DNA of 64,000 nucleotides from Rhizobium mesoamericanum STM3625 (lineage in GTDB: Bacteria > Pseudomonadota > Alphaproteobacteria > Rhizobiales > Rhizobiaceae). The stretch is taken from contig NZ_HF536772.1 in NCBI RefSeq assembly GCF_000312665.1, positions 279,106 to 343,105 on the forward strand. Reading direction: 5' to 3'. Position 1 is the first letter of the stretch. Each line of letters starts with the position of its first letter. Shown piece after piece: positions 45,464 through 55,549 of this stretch. The notes beneath the pieces are model-generated. The model was not told the origin of the DNA. It saw only the letters and a program-made list of their open reading frames with translations, and ran no database searches. The position numbers were made by a program, and so were the translations under genes.

Positions 45464-46189
45464 TCAGTGATCGGCAGCCGGGGCTGCGTCGGTAGGCGAA
45501 GGTCCCTCTTTAGGCGCAGCGTCCCGACTGCCCCCCTCGGCCGACCCTTCTTCCTTCGCCTCTTCTGTCTTCGCAGTCTTCTTAGCCCCACCTTCTCCAC
45601 CCTTCGTGGCCGCAACGGCGATAGGATCGATACAGTCGGAGTATTCCTTGAAGGACGCGCCCAAAGCGGTGATTTCGTCTTCGGGTAGATCCACACGTTC
45701 GCCGAAGAATAGTCCGTTAGCGGCCGCCGCACCGTCGAAATAATGGGCAGTGTATGTCTTGGCGTCCGTGCTCTCGAGGACGGGATCGGGATGCGGAATA
45801 TAGACGACGTCGGCGCCGATCGCGCGGCCGCGAATGTCGGAACGCAGCGTCGGCCCATTGGCGTCGAGGACGACGACCTGCACAAGATCGGGCCTCTGCG
45901 CGTCGTAGATCGCCTTGGCCACGCGAAGCGCGGTCCTGACCCGCGTCATGCCATCGGTCGGCTCGGTTTTGATATACTTGCGGATCCAGACTCGGTTCTG
46001 CTTTTTGATGGTAACGAGATTGACGTCTGTGCAGGAGAGACCGTTCATCGTTTCCGCTGACAGGCCGAGGATCTTGTTTTTACCGATAAGCAGCGCGGCA
46101 CCGCCGGAGACACCCCCGAGGAGGGCAACGCCAGCGATTATAAACACCAATTTCCGGGAAGGCCGGAAGATGCGCAGTAGGGCCTTCAC
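45464..46189 (-). CDS. Membrane-anchored hypothetical protein with charged low-complexity tail
   Basis: 241 residues from a GTG at 46189 (GGAG eight bases ahead). An N-terminal signal anchor (about 14-36, LVFIIAGVALLGGVSGGAAL) leads to a soluble domain with LSCTDVNLVTIKKQNRVWIR and VVVLDANGPTLRSDIRGRAI, and the tail is Lys/Glu/Ala-rich. An ATG at 46357 in the same frame would add 56 unconvincing residues. No family recognised; a periplasmic domain is likely. Confidence 0.65.
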   Translation of the reverse strand: MKALLRIFRPSRKLVFIIAGVALLGGVSGGAALLIGKNKILGLSAETMNGLSCTDVNLVTIKKQNRVWIRKYIKTEPTDGMTRVRTALRVAKAIYDAQRPDLVQVVVLDANGPTLRSDIRGRAIGADVVYIPHPDPVLESTDAKTYTAHYFDGAAAANGLFFGERVDLPEDEITALGASFKEYSDCIDPIAVAATKGGEGGAKKTAKTEEAKEEGSAEGGSRDAAPKEGPSPTDAAPAADH

Positions 46190-46370
46190 GCCAACTGCTC
46201 CGCCATTAATAAGCTCCAACGCAATACAAGTGGTCTCGACGCTAGAGAAATGACGTTTCCGAATACTTAAACGGGCCCTCCAACTTTGCGTCAGTAGGGG
46301 ATTAGCACCAAAAAAGGTCCAAGTTTTCCCTATGCTTGCCAATATCCTCGCGACCATGCTCTAACGGCGT

Positions 46371-47279
46371 ATGGCCTTTACGCTCCGCCAGATCCAGTAT
46401 TTCGTTGCAGTCGCCGAACAGGGCTCCGTAACGCGTGCCGCGCAGAACCTTTCGATCTCGCAATCCTCGGTTACGGAGGCGCTAAAGGAGCTAGAAACCG
46501 ACCTCGGCGTGGCGCTCTTCGAACGCCATCCGCGGGGTCTGTCGATCACCCACAATGGCCATCAGTTCCTTCGCCATGCGACGAAGATCCTGGCGAGCGT
46601 TTCTGATGCACGCACCAGCTTTTCCGGCAAGCAGAATGAATTGTCAGGCACGCTCAATATCGGCGTCACCTCGCTCGTTGCCGGCTACGTGCTTTCCGAC
46701 CTCTTGGCTCGCTATCGCCGCGCCTGCCCGGGCGTCGAAGTCAGCGCCATCGAGGACAACGGCAGCTATCTCGAACATCTGCTGGTCGGCGGCGAGCTGG
46801 ATGTGGCCGTCATGGTGATCTCCAACCTGCGGGACCGTATGGCCCTGCAGGCGGAAATTCTGGAAACCTCGCCTTACCGGCTGTGGCTGCCCATGGGGCA
46901 TCCGCTGGTCTCCGCCGACATCATTTCCGTCGCCGATATTGCCCGCGAGCCGCTGATCATGCTTACCGTCGACGAAATCGAGGAAAACACCGGCAAGTTG
47001 CTCTCGGCGCTCGGCGCCCGCCCCCATGTCGCTTTCCGCACACGTTCGGTGGAAGCGGTGCGCAGTCTGGTCGCGACCGGCGCCGGCGTGGCGCTACTGC
47101 CGGATCTCGTCTATCGTCCCTGGTCATTGGAAGGCGATCGCATCGAAAGCCGCGACGTGTCCGGCTCGCTGCCCGTCGTCCAGGTGGGCATGGTCTGGCG
47201 CAAGGGGTCGAGCCTGCCACAGGCGGCACGCGACTTCGTGGGCATCGCTGAAGCGCTCCGATCCGGTCGACCCCGCTGA
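46371..47279 (+). CDS. LysR family regulator next to the putrescine locus
   Basis: 302 residues. The HTH is GSVTRAAQNLSISQSSVTEALKELE (two blocks: SVTRAAQNLSISQSS and VTEALKELETDLG), then FERHPRGLSITHNG, and a PBP-like effector domain. It lies 125 bases upstream of ydcS on the same strand, so it may regulate polyamine uptake and oxidation; in E. coli the corresponding regulator (YdcR) is of the MocR type instead. No Shine-Dalgarno is visible before the ATG. Confidence 0.9.
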   Translation: MAFTLRQIQYFVAVAEQGSVTRAAQNLSISQSSVTEALKELETDLGVALFERHPRGLSITHNGHQFLRHATKILASVSDARTSFSGKQNELSGTLNIGVTSLVAGYVLSDLLARYRRACPGVEVSAIEDNGSYLEHLLVGGELDVAVMVISNLRDRMALQAEILETSPYRLWLPMGHPLVSADIISVADIAREPLIMLTVDEIEENTGKLLSALGARPHVAFRTRSVEAVRSLVATGAGVALLPDLVYRPWSLEGDRIESRDVSGSLPVVQVGMVWRKGSSLPQAARDFVGIAEALRSGRPR

Positions 47280-47285
47280 ATGCCT

Positions 47286-47306
47286 GATATCGGATTTTCC
47301 GATATC
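47286..47306. promoter_or_regulatory. Perfect palindrome GATATCGGA-TTT-TCCGATATC
   Basis: Nine-base arms with a three-base centre, directly after the LysR stop and 98 bases before ydcS. It could be the operator of ydcSTUVW or a terminator-like hairpin of the LysR gene. The absence of a T run favours an operator. Confidence 0.55.
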
Positions 47307-47404
47307 GACTTTCTGATAAATGAATTTGCGAAAACGGAAGATTCGGCGCACCTTTTCGCCCGGGAACATAACGCCACGAAAAGTGGCAAACCGGGAGACG
47401 TCAG

Positions 47405-48565
47405 ATGAAATATCTTCTGAAATCGTGCACGGCTGCCCTCGCGAGCCTGAGCTTCGTGACGCAGGGGGTCGCCGCCGAACCGCTGAAGGCGCTTGGCAAG
47501 GGCGAGGGTGCAGTAAGCATCGTAGCCTGGGCCGGTTACATCGAACGCGGCGAAAGCGACAAGAGCTACGACTGGGTCACCAGCTTTGAAAAGGAAACCG
47601 GGTGCAAGGTCTCAGTCAAGACGGCCGCGACCTCGGATGAAATGGTCTCGCTGATGAACGAAGGAGGCTTCGATCTCGTCACCGCTTCCGGCGACGCATC
47701 GCTCCGCCTGATCGCCGGCAAGCGCGTCCAGCCGATCAACACGGACCTGATCCCGAGCTTCAAGAATGTCGATCCACGTCTGCAGAAGGGCGCGTGGTAC
47801 ACGGTCAACGGCGTCCACTACGGCGTACCCTACCTCTGGGGGCCGAATGTTCTGATGTACAACACCGATGCCTTCAAGGATAAGGCACCCACCAGCTGGA
47901 AGGTCGTTTTCGAAGAAGAGACGCTTCCGGACGGCAAGTCCAACAAGGGACGTGTCCAGGCCTATGACGGCCCGATCTATATTGCGGATGCCGCCCTCTA
48001 CCTGATGGCGCACAAGCCGGACCTCGGCATCAAAGATCCCTACGAGCTGAACGAAGACCAGTACAAGGCAGCCCTCGATCTCCTGCGCGGCCAGCGCAAG
48101 CTCGTTTCCCGCTACTGGCACGACGCGATGATCCAGATCGACGATTTCAAGAACGAGGGCGTCGTCGCCTCGGGCTCCTGGCCATTCCAGGTCAATCTGA
48201 TGCAGGCAGACAAGCAGAAGATCGCCTCCACCTTCCCGGAAGAAGGGGCGACCGGCTGGGCTGATACGACCATGCTGCACGTCGACAGCGAGCACCCGAA
48301 CTGCGCGTACATGTGGATGGAGCATTCGCTGCAGGCCAAGGTCCAGGGCGATGCCGCTGCCTGGTTTGGCGCCGTGCCGTCGGTCCCCGCAGCCTGCAAA
48401 GGCAACGAATTGCTGACGGACGAGGGTTGCGCAACGAACGGCTTCAACCACTTCGACAAGATCAAATTCTGGAGAACGCCGACCTCGAAGTGCGCCACGC
48501 AGAACGAGTGCGTACCGTATCACCGTTGGGTCTCAGACTATATCGGCGTAATCGGGGGACGATAG
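47405..48565 (+). CDS. ydcS: Putrescine-type ABC transporter substrate-binding protein
   Basis: 386 residues with a signal peptide (about 1-24, VAAE). It matches E. coli YdcS block for block: IVAWAGYIERGESDKSYDW, FDLVTASGDASLRLIAGKRV, DGKSNKGRVQAYDGPIYIAD, KNEGVVASGSWP and GWADTTMLH. It binds putrescine or a related polyamine in the periplasm. The first gene of ydcSTUVW; the ATPase gene follows after 192 bases, a gap that may contain processing or attenuation signals. GGGAGA precedes the start. Confidence 0.93.
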   Translation: MKYLLKSCTAALASLSFVTQGVAAEPLKALGKGEGAVSIVAWAGYIERGESDKSYDWVTSFEKETGCKVSVKTAATSDEMVSLMNEGGFDLVTASGDASLRLIAGKRVQPINTDLIPSFKNVDPRLQKGAWYTVNGVHYGVPYLWGPNVLMYNTDAFKDKAPTSWKVVFEEETLPDGKSNKGRVQAYDGPIYIADAALYLMAHKPDLGIKDPYELNEDQYKAALDLLRGQRKLVSRYWHDAMIQIDDFKNEGVVASGSWPFQVNLMQADKQKIASTFPEEGATGWADTTMLHVDSEHPNCAYMWMEHSLQAKVQGDAAAWFGAVPSVPAACKGNELLTDEGCATNGFNHFDKIKFWRTPTSKCATQNECVPYHRWVSDYIGVIGGR

Positions 48566-48757
48566 TCTCTCGCGCAATCTCTGCTTCTCCGTAAGCGGAA
48601 AAGACGCCCGCTGACGGCAACGCGAGGGGGCAATGAAGACAAGAGCGAACGTCCGAGCGCTGGGGCGACGACGGAACGCCGAATTGTCCCCTCGTCAGGG
48701 CCCTCGGGCTGCCTTCCCACTGGGAAGACGAAAGACACAACATCCCGGAGTTTTACA

Positions 48758-49744
48758 ATGATCCCCGCCGTCCGTTTCCAACAGGTCTCGCGCTATTTCG
48801 GGCAGGTCCGCGCTGTCGATCGCGTCGATCTCGAAATTGCGCCGGGCGAATTCTTCGCCATGCTCGGCCCTTCCGGGTCCGGCAAAACCACGTGCCTGCG
48901 CCTGATCGCGGGCTTCGAACAGCCAACGGGCGGCCACATCGAAATCTTTGGCGAGACGGCCGAAGGCATTCCGCCCTATCGCCGCAACGTCAACACCGTC
49001 TTCCAGGACTACGCGCTCTTCCCGCATCTTAACATCCTTGACAACGTCGCCTATGGGCTAATGGTCAAGGGCATCGGTAAGGCTGAACGCACCAAAGCCG
49101 CCGAACAGGCGCTCGACCTTGTGAAGCTTCCCGGCTATGGCGGGCGCAAGCCCGGCCAGCTCTCCGGCGGCCAGCGGCAACGTGTGGCGCTCGCCCGCGC
49201 CCTCGTCAACAAGCCGAAGGTCCTGCTGCTCGACGAGCCGCTCGGCGCGCTTGATCTGAAGCTGCGTGAGCAGATGCAAGAGGAGCTGAAGAGCCTGCAG
49301 CGCGCGCTCGGCATCACCTTCGTCTTCGTCACTCATGACCAGGGCGAGGCGCTGTCGATGGCCGACCGCGTCGCCGTCTTCAACAATGGCGGGATCGTCC
49401 AGGAAGGCACCCCGCAAGACATCTACCGCTGCCCGAAGACACGCTTCGTCGCGGATTTCGTCGGCTCCTCCAATGTCATAGCCCCCGACCTGATGACCAC
49501 GCTTGGCGGCGAGAAGCGTTGGGCGAGCCTGCGTCCGGAAGCGATCCACGTCGCCGGCGAAGGTGTCGAAGCGCGCGTGGAGCACGCGAGCTTTCTCGGT
49601 GCTGCAACCCGCCTGTCGGTCGATATCCGCGGCACGCGGCTGCACGTCATGCTGCCTGCCGGCGCCCACATACCGGATATCGGCACGAGCGTTCGCCTCG
49701 CCTGGCAACCCGTGGACGTGCATTACATGGACGACGCAGCATGA
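48758..49744 (+). CDS. ydcT: Polyamine ABC transporter ATPase
   Basis: 328 residues of the PotA/YdcT type: Walker [11 protein letters not shown]-loop [20 protein letters not shown], signature [15 protein letters not shown], Walker [13 protein letters not shown]-loop THDQGEAL, and a C-terminal TOBE-like domain (LRPEAIHV). It energises import through YdcU/YdcV. The stop overlaps the ydcU start (ATGA at 49741-49744). Confidence 0.93.
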   Translation: MIPAVRFQQVSRYFGQVRAVDRVDLEIAPGEFFAMLGPSGSGKTTCLRLIAGFEQPTGGHIEIFGETAEGIPPYRRNVNTVFQDYALFPHLNILDNVAYGLMVKGIGKAERTKAAEQALDLVKLPGYGGRKPGQLSGGQRQRVALARALVNKPKVLLLDEPLGALDLKLREQMQEELKSLQRALGITFVFVTHDQGEALSMADRVAVFNNGGIVQEGTPQDIYRCPKTRFVADFVGSSNVIAPDLMTTLGGEKRWASLRPEAIHVAGEGVEARVEHASFLGAATRLSVDIRGTRLHVMLPAGAHIPDIGTSVRLAWQPVDVHYMDDAA

Positions 49745-50715
49745 CCGCGATTGCTTTGACCAAGCCCGCCGATCTGCGTGAGACCTCGATCCTTCCTGGT
49801 CGTGGCGGTTTCTTCGGACAGCTCTCGGACGCTTTCTGGCGACATCCTAAACTGCTGCTCCTCCTGATGCTGACGCCGCCGCTGCTGTGGCTCGGCATCA
49901 TCTACATCGGTTCCCTGATCGCGCTGCTGCTGCAGAGCTTCTTCTCGATCGATGACTTCTCCGGCCTGGTGAATTACGAGTTCACGCTTGCGACCTATGC
50001 GCAGCTGCTCAGCCCGACGAATTTCGACATCATCATTCGCACCATCATCATGGCGGCGCTGGTGACGCTGACCTCCGCTGTCGTCGCCTTCCCGATTGCC
50101 TATTACGCCGCCCGCTATGCACAGGGCAAATGGAAGGCGCTGTTCTATCTCGGCGTCATGCTGCCGCTATGGTCCAGCTATCTCGTGAAGATCTATGCCT
50201 GGAAGCTGATCTTGGCCAAGGAAGGCATCCTCACCTGGATCTTCGAGAAGCTACACCTTTCCTGGCTGCTCGACGGCATTCTCAACCTGCCCATCATCGG
50301 CGGCAATTCACTGTCGGTCAGCTATCTCGGGACGTTTCTCGTGTTCGTCTATGTCTGGCTGCCCTACATGATCCTGCCGACACAGGCAGCACTTGAGCGC
50401 GTACCAGGCAATCTGATTGAGGCCTCGTCCGATCTCGGCGCGACACCCGGCCAGACTTTCCGCAATGTGGTTTTCCCGCTGGCACTACCCGGTATCGTAG
50501 CCGGCTCGATCTTCACCTTCTCCCTGACCTTGGGCGACTACATCATCCCGCAGATCATCGGCTCGTCGCGCCTCTTCATTGGCCAAGCGGTCTATGCCCA
50601 GCAGGGCACGGCCGGAAATGTCCCGCTCGCGGCCGCCTTTTCCGTCGTCCCGATCGCCATCATGGCCGTCTACCTCTGGCTCGCCAAGAAACAGGGGGCC
50701 TTCGATGCGCTCTGA
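49741..50715 (+). CDS. ydcU: Polyamine ABC transporter permease 1
   Basis: 324-residue inner-membrane permease with six main helices and the EAA loop [25 protein letters not shown] (as [14 protein letters not shown] then [12 protein letters not shown]). It belongs to the PotB/PotH/YdcU group. The start is fixed by the four-base overlap with ydcT. It overlaps ydcV by 11 bases at its end. A longer frame from 49519 is an artefact of the ydcT sequence. Confidence 0.93.
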   Translation: MTAIALTKPADLRETSILPGRGGFFGQLSDAFWRHPKLLLLLMLTPPLLWLGIIYIGSLIALLLQSFFSIDDFSGLVNYEFTLATYAQLLSPTNFDIIIRTIIMAALVTLTSAVVAFPIAYYAARYAQGKWKALFYLGVMLPLWSSYLVKIYAWKLILAKEGILTWIFEKLHLSWLLDGILNLPIIGGNSLSVSYLGTFLVFVYVWLPYMILPTQAALERVPGNLIEASSDLGATPGQTFRNVVFPLALPGIVAGSIFTFSLTLGDYIIPQIIGSSRLFIGQAVYAQQGTAGNVPLAAAFSVVPIAIMAVYLWLAKKQGAFDAL

Positions 50716-51520
50716 CCGTTCACAACGTTCCCCGCTGTTCCTGAAGATCGCCGCAGCCGGTGGCCTGCTCTTCCTACACCTGCCGATCCTACTGATCTTC
50801 GTCTATGCCTTCACGACCGAGGAGAAGAGCTATCAGTGGCCGCCCCCAGGTCTTACGATGCAGTGGTTCGCTATTGCCTGGAACCGCCCGGATGTCTGGT
50901 CTGCACTCGGCTTGTCCGTGCAGGTCGCCTGCATCGCCACATCAATTGCATTGGTACTCGGCACCCTCTGCGCCGCGGCGATCAGCCAGACGAAGTTCTT
51001 CGGTCGGGAGGCAATCTCGCTGCTGGTCATCCTGCCCATCGCGCTCCCCGGCATAATCACCGGCATTGCGTTACGCTCGGCCTTCAGCCTGTTCGACATC
51101 CCGTTCTCGGTCTGGACGATCGTGCTTGGCCACGCAACCTTCTGCGTCGTGGTGGTCTACAACAATGCCGTTGCCCGCTTCCGCCGCACCTCCGGTTCGC
51201 TGATCGAGGCATCGATGGATCTTGGCGCCGATGGCTTCCAGACGTTTCGCCACATCATCCTGCCGAACATCGGCACGGCGCTTTTAGCCGGCGGCATGCT
51301 CGCCTTCGCGCTGTCGTTCGATGAGGTCATTGTCACCACCTTCACCGGCGGACAGCAATCCACACTGCCGATCTGGATGCTCGAAGAACTCATCCGCCCG
51401 CGCCAGCGCCCTGTCACCAACGTAGTCGCGATGGTCGTCGTGCTCGTCACCTTTCTGCCGATCCTGGCAGCCTACTATCTTACTCGCGACGGCGACCAAG
51501 TCGCCGGAGCCGGCAAATAA
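50705..51520 (+). CDS. ydcV: Polyamine ABC transporter permease 2
   Basis: 271-residue permease of the PotC/PotI/YdcV group, with six helices and the EAA loop [20 protein letters not shown]. The start at 50705 lies within the end of ydcU, indicating coupling. It pairs with YdcU to form the membrane channel. Confidence 0.93.
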   Translation: MRSDRSQRSPLFLKIAAAGGLLFLHLPILLIFVYAFTTEEKSYQWPPPGLTMQWFAIAWNRPDVWSALGLSVQVACIATSIALVLGTLCAAAISQTKFFGREAISLLVILPIALPGIITGIALRSAFSLFDIPFSVWTIVLGHATFCVVVVYNNAVARFRRTSGSLIEASMDLGADGFQTFRHIILPNIGTALLAGGMLAFALSFDEVIVTTFTGGQQSTLPIWMLEELIRPRQRPVTNVVAMVVVLVTFLPILAAYYLTRDGDQVAGAGK

Positions 51521-51524
51521 CCAA

Positions 51525-51571
51525 AGTGGGATGCGGAAAAGTGTGAAGCGGCTTTCCGCCCATATCCCACT
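51525..51571. repeat. Palindromic intergenic repeat of the rhizobial type
   Basis: Arms AGTGGGAT and ATCCCACT (51525-51532, 51564-51571) plus inner GCGGAAA and TTTCCGC (51533-51539, 51553-51559) around AAGTGTGAAGCGG. The GCGGAAAAGTGTGAAGCGG core resembles short palindromic elements that are common between genes in Rhizobiaceae. It lies between ydcV and ydcW and could stabilise or attenuate the transcript. Confidence 0.65.
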
Positions 51572-51594
51572 CCGTCGACAATAAGGAGAACGTC

Positions 51595-53022
51595 ATGGAC
51601 ACCTCAATGCTGATTGGGTCTAGCTTCGTAGCGGGCACGGAAACTGAAGAGCACATCCTCAACCCGAAGACGGGCGAGACGGTGCTTGACCTGCCGGAAG
51701 CCTCGCTTGGCCAGATCGACGCAGCCGTGGACGCAGCCGAATCCGCATTCAGGAGCTGGTCGCTGACGACACCCGGTGAGCGCTCGGCTTATCTCTTGAA
51801 GATCGCGGATGCGATCGAGAATGACGCGCAAGGCTTTGCAGTGCTGGAAGCGCTGAACTGCGGCAAGCCGATCAATGCCGTGCTGAACGACGAGATCCCT
51901 GCGATCGTCGATTGCTACCGCTTCTTTGCCGGCGCGGTGCGCAACCTGCATGGCCCGGTCGCCGGCGAATATCTGCCGAACCACACCTCGATGATCCGCC
52001 GCGACGCCGTCGGCATTGTCGGCTCGATCGCACCTTGGAACTATCCGTTGATGATGATGGCATGGAAGCTGGCGCCGGCAATCGCGGGCGGCAACACTGT
52101 CGTCTTCAAGCCGTCCGAACAAACGCCGCTGACCGCGCTGAAGATGGCGAAGCTGCTTGCCGAGATTCTTCCGGAAGGCGTCGTCAACGTCATCCTCGGC
52201 CGCGGCGAAAGCGTCGGCAACGCGCTGATCAACCATCCGAAGATTTCGATGGTCTCGATAACAGGCGATGTCGCAACCGGCAAGAAGGTCCTGCAGGCGG
52301 CCGCCAAGACCGTGAAGCGCACCCACCTCGAGCTCGGCGGCAAGGCACCGGTCATCGTCTTCGATGACGCCGACATCGATGCTGTCGTCTCCGGCATCCG
52401 GACTTTTGGCTACTATAATGCTGGCCAGGACTGCACTGCCGCCTGCCGAATCTATGCAGACGCGAAGGTTTACGACAAATTCGTCGCCGACCTCTCTTCG
52501 GCCGTCTCCTCGATCCGGTTCAACCAGGCAGACGACACTGAAAACGAGATCGGCCCGCTAATCTCCAAACGCCAGCGTGACCGCGTCGAAAGCTTCGTCG
52601 CCCGCGCCAGCGAGCACAAGCACATGGAGATCACGGCCGGCGGCAAGACGTCTGGTGACAAGGGCTTCTTCTACACGCCAACAGTCATCGCGGGCGCTAC
52701 CCAGGCCGACGAAATTGTTCGCCGGGAGGTTTTCGGCCCCGTCGTCTCGGTCACCCGTTTCACCGATGTCGAGGATGCCGTCATCTGGGCGAACGACAGC
52801 GACTATGGCCTGGCTTCGTCCGTCTGGACCAAGGAGATCAGCCGCGGCATGAAGACCGCCGCCCGTCTGCACTATGGCTGCACCTGGATCAACACCCACT
52901 TCATGCTGGTCAACGAGATGCCGCACGGCGGCTTGAAGCAGTCCGGCTATGGCAAGGACATGTCGGTCTACGCGCTGGAGGACTACACCGCCGTCCGTCA
53001 CGTCATGATCAACCACGGCTGA
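51595..53022 (+). CDS. ydcW: Gamma-aminobutyraldehyde dehydrogenase
   Basis: 475-residue aldehyde dehydrogenase oxidising 4-aminobutanal (from putrescine) to GABA with NAD. The family residues are present: Asn in IAPWNYPL, Glu in [10 protein letters not shown], Cys in [11 protein letters not shown], and EVFGPVVSV. The YdcW/PatD assignment rests on its position after ydcSTUV and on general similarity. AAGGAGAA precedes the ATG. A putrescine aminotransferase gene is not present in the window. Confidence 0.9.
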   Translation: MDTSMLIGSSFVAGTETEEHILNPKTGETVLDLPEASLGQIDAAVDAAESAFRSWSLTTPGERSAYLLKIADAIENDAQGFAVLEALNCGKPINAVLNDEIPAIVDCYRFFAGAVRNLHGPVAGEYLPNHTSMIRRDAVGIVGSIAPWNYPLMMMAWKLAPAIAGGNTVVFKPSEQTPLTALKMAKLLAEILPEGVVNVILGRGESVGNALINHPKISMVSITGDVATGKKVLQAAAKTVKRTHLELGGKAPVIVFDDADIDAVVSGIRTFGYYNAGQDCTAACRIYADAKVYDKFVADLSSAVSSIRFNQADDTENEIGPLISKRQRDRVESFVARASEHKHMEITAGGKTSGDKGFFYTPTVIAGATQADEIVRREVFGPVVSVTRFTDVEDAVIWANDSDYGLASSVWTKEISRGMKTAARLHYGCTWINTHFMLVNEMPHGGLKQSGYGKDMSVYALEDYTAVRHVMINHG

Positions 53023-53050
53023 TAATCCAAAAGTGAAAGGGAGGACTTGC

Positions 53051-53545
53051 ATGAAACGTCGTACCATTCTTGCCGCCTTTGGCGGCATCTTCCTCGCTTC
53101 AACGCTTGCCGGAGTGCCGGTCTACGCCGCCGACCAAACGCCGCTTTCGATCGTCGAGCAGTATCTGGCCGCATGGAACGCGCATGATGCCGCCAAGGCC
53201 GCCTCATATTTCGATGAAAAGGTCAGCTACTACGACGCGTCCGTTGGCAAGCCGACCGTTGGAAAGGCGGAAGCCAAGGCCGCAGTCATCGACAACTTCA
53301 TGGCCGCGGCACCTGATCTGAAATGGGTAATGCGCGGCGATCCGATTGTCAGCGGAAACAAGGTTTCATTCGAGTGGACCTTCACGGGCAACAACAGCGG
53401 AGCCTGGGCTGATGGCACCGCGGCCACCAACAAACCGTTCTCCCTCGACGGCGCTTCCGTCTTCGTCATTGAGAACAATGCCATCAAACAGCAGTCGGAT
53501 TATTACGATGCCCTGGGCTTCTACAAGCAGCTGGGTCTGATGTAA
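53051..53545 (+). CDS. Secreted SnoaL/NTF2-like protein
   Basis: 164 residues with a signal peptide (about 1-26, VYAAD) and a cone-shaped NTF2-like domain: VEQYLAAWNAHDAAKAASYF, then SYYDASVGKPTVGK and VSFEWTFTGNNSG. Members are polyketide cyclase-like or ester cyclase-like; the substrate is unknown. GGGAGG precedes the start. It follows ydcW by 28 bases and may be co-transcribed with it, although a polyamine role is not obvious. Confidence 0.8.
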   Translation: MKRRTILAAFGGIFLASTLAGVPVYAADQTPLSIVEQYLAAWNAHDAAKAASYFDEKVSYYDASVGKPTVGKAEAKAAVIDNFMAAAPDLKWVMRGDPIVSGNKVSFEWTFTGNNSGAWADGTAATNKPFSLDGASVFVIENNAIKQQSDYYDALGFYKQLGLM

Positions 53546-53555
53546 GCAGCAACAG

Positions 53556-53586
53556 CTTGACGGCGCCCTTCAGGACCGCCGTCAAG
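53556..53586. terminator. Hairpin after the SnoaL-like gene
   Basis: Perfect nine-base stem CTTGACGGC/GCCGTCAAG with a 13-base loop, 11 bases after the stop; no T run. Probable end of the ydc transcript or mRNA-stabilising hairpin. Confidence 0.5.
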
Positions 53587-53690
53587 CCTCCGGCTCGGCC
53601 TCGCGCCCGCACCTGACGATCGCGGGCCGCATATGGAACAATTTTCCTCGCATTGCGTCATCCAAGCAATGAACAAAGAGGAAAACATCC

Positions 53691-53864
53691 ATGCTTAAAT
53701 GGGCCCTTATATTCTTCGTTATTTCGCTGATCGCCGGGTTCCTGGGTTTTTCCGGGATCTCGGCGGCCACGGCCACCATCGCACGTGTCCTCTTCGGTAT
53801 TGCGCTGGTGATCTTCTTGATCTTCCTCGTCCTGGCGTTGCTGGCCGGCAATGTGGTGGTATAG
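53691..53864 (+). CDS. Small DUF1328 (YtjA-like) membrane protein
   Basis: 57 residues: [20 protein letters not shown] begins the protein, then [20 protein letters not shown] and [17 protein letters not shown] complete it. Two transmembrane helices around a small Gly/Ala turn is the DUF1328 pattern. AGAGGA precedes the ATG. Function unknown; such genes are often stress-induced. Confidence 0.85.
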   Translation: MLKWALIFFVISLIAGFLGFSGISAATATIARVLFGIALVIFLIFLVLALLAGNVVV

Positions 53865-53873
53865 CTTCGTCGG

Positions 53874-54551
53874 TCAGCCAAGCAAGCTTGCGCCAACGTT
53901 GACCGCCAAGGCCAGGATCGTCGTGTTGAACAGGAACGAGAGAACGGAGTGAAGAAGCGTCAGCTTTCGCATCGCGGTAGATGTCGTCGCGACGTCAGCG
54001 GTCTGCGATGCGACGCCGATTGTGAAGGAGTAATAGAGAAAGTCCCAGTAGACGGGCTCATCATTGCCTTCCGGAAACTTCAGCCCTTCCCCCCTGTCCT
54101 CGCCGCTATAGAAACGATGCGCGTAGTGGACGGTGAAGAGTGTATGTAGGAACACCCATGAGTTCAAAATGGTGACGATTGCCACGAGCGCCTGCACCAG
54201 GGCTTCGCTCCGCCCGGTATCCTTGGCGAAGTGAAGTTCGAGAGCGATGCCTGCGATGCTGGCAAGTGCCGCCAAGATCGACAGTGACAGCACGACGACG
54301 TCTGAATAGTCGAGGTCCTCCGCCCGCTTGCGGATGCTGGCAACGCTCGCGCGTAACATCCGGCGCCACGTGAGCGCCGTAAACACGATGGCGCCCACAT
54401 TCCAGCCGGCGACCAGGTTCCGCGGATTGACCTGGCGGCTGGTGAGAAGCAAGAACGTCACCAGGCCGGCTAATAGGGCGACGGCAAATACCATGTGCTT
54501 GCGCACCTGCCCCATGACCTGACCTTCCCGGTCCCCTGTGCCTTCCACCAT
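53874..54551 (-). CDS. DUF1345 family membrane protein
   Basis: 225 residues with about five hydrophobic segments. DUF1345 marks are FTALTWRRM, LSILAALASIAGIALELHF, and YWDFLYYSFTIGVASQTADV, the most conserved block. Function unknown. The ATG at 54551 has AGGA five bases ahead; a GTG one codon earlier is possible. It converges with the DUF1328 gene. Confidence 0.85.
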   Translation of the reverse strand: MVEGTGDREGQVMGQVRKHMVFAVALLAGLVTFLLLTSRQVNPRNLVAGWNVGAIVFTALTWRRMLRASVASIRKRAEDLDYSDVVVLSLSILAALASIAGIALELHFAKDTGRSEALVQALVAIVTILNSWVFLHTLFTVHYAHRFYSGEDRGEGLKFPEGNDEPVYWDFLYYSFTIGVASQTADVATTSTAMRKLTLLHSVLSFLFNTTILALAVNVGASLLG

Positions 54552-54615
54552 CACTGTCCTGCCGCTCTGAGATCGCCCTTAATATCAGCTCGATGGCGGC
54601 AGGAGCAATATAGCT

Positions 54616-55347
54616 TCAGCCGGTCCAGCCGCCATCGACGACATGCGTCTGGCCGGTCGTGAAGCCAGCCTCGTCGCCGGCAAGATAGGTGACGAGAGCG
54701 GCGATCTCCTCGGGTGTCGCAATACGTCCCATTGGCTGGCGGGCGATGAAATCCTTGAGCGCATTGTCGTAGTCGCCAGTCGCACGCAGACGATCATGCA
54801 GCGAGGGGCTGTCCACGGTGCCGGGGCAAATCGCGTTGGCGCGGATGCCCCTGGCGACAAAGTCAGAGGCGATCGACTTGGTGAGCCCGATCACGGCTGC
54901 CTTCGACGCACTGTAGGCGAAGCGATTTGGAACGCCTTTCACGCTGGAGGCGACCGATGCCATATTGACGATCGAACCCTTGCCCTTCTCCAGCATGCCG
55001 GGAAGAAAGGTGCGGCAGGTCGTATACATGGCCTTGGCGTTCAGGTTGAAGGAGAAATCCCAGTCCTTCTCCTCGCATTCCAAGATCGTGCCGGAATGCA
55101 CGAAACCGGCGCAGTTGAAGAGAACGTCGATCGGTCCGATCTCGGCTGCAAAGCCGCGGACCGCATCGCCATCGAGCACATTGAGAACGTGCTTTTCGGC
55201 ACCCTCCAGCGTGGAAAGCGTTTTCTCGTTGATATCGGTTGCGTAGACATGCGCGCCGAGTGAAATGAAGCGCTCAGCGCTTGCTCGACCGATGCCCTGC
55301 CCTGCCGCCGTGATGACGACCTTCTTGCCTTCCAGACCGTGGCTCAT
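54616..55347 (-). CDS. SDR dehydrogenase (possible 2-keto-3-deoxy-L-fuconate dehydrogenase)
   Basis: 243-residue short-chain dehydrogenase: cofactor loop ITAAGQGIGRASAERF with an acidic residue in YATDIN favouring NAD, NCAGFVHSG, catalytic Ser in NMASVASS, and YSASK with the Tyr/Lys pair. The similarity to the KDF dehydrogenase/BDH2 group and the divergent lactonase gene suggest L-fucose-type sugar acid oxidation, but the substrate is inferred. GGGAGGA precedes the ATG at 55347. Confidence 0.85.
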   Translation of the reverse strand: MSHGLEGKKVVITAAGQGIGRASAERFISLGAHVYATDINEKTLSTLEGAEKHVLNVLDGDAVRGFAAEIGPIDVLFNCAGFVHSGTILECEEKDWDFSFNLNAKAMYTTCRTFLPGMLEKGKGSIVNMASVASSVKGVPNRFAYSASKAAVIGLTKSIASDFVARGIRANAICPGTVDSPSLHDRLRATGDYDNALKDFIARQPMGRIATPEEIAALVTYLAGDEAGFTTGQTHVVDGGWTG

Positions 55348-55401
55348 ACGTCCTCCCGAAATTCCAGCGCTTGCGGCGCGTTCATTCATATGCAAACAAT
55401 A

Positions 55402-55427
55402 TATTCAAATTGGCGTCAACCTGAATA
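55402..55427. promoter_or_regulatory. 26-base quasi-palindrome between SDR and lactonase genes
   Basis: Two 13-base halves match at ten positions; outer arms TATTCA/TGAATA and inner TTG/CAA are perfect. The position midway between the divergent genes suggests an operator for a common regulator not encoded nearby. Confidence 0.5.
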
Positions 55428-55549
55428 ACCACGCTTCGTTCGCTGGAGAAAACCCTAGTCGATAAAGACTCGACCGGCATGGTAAATCTGGCCACTAAGG
55501 ATCGCCCGGCTTGCGGCACAAACAACACGGTATGAATGGGAGGAACCGC

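Noticed and set aside
47612..48523. Minus-strand open frame of 303 codons
   Set aside because: Antisense of ydcS, which matches its E. coli counterpart along its whole length.
48566..48757. Hidden gene in the ydcS-ydcT gap
   Set aside because: 192 bases without a plausible frame or ribosome binding site pair; likely only a spacer.
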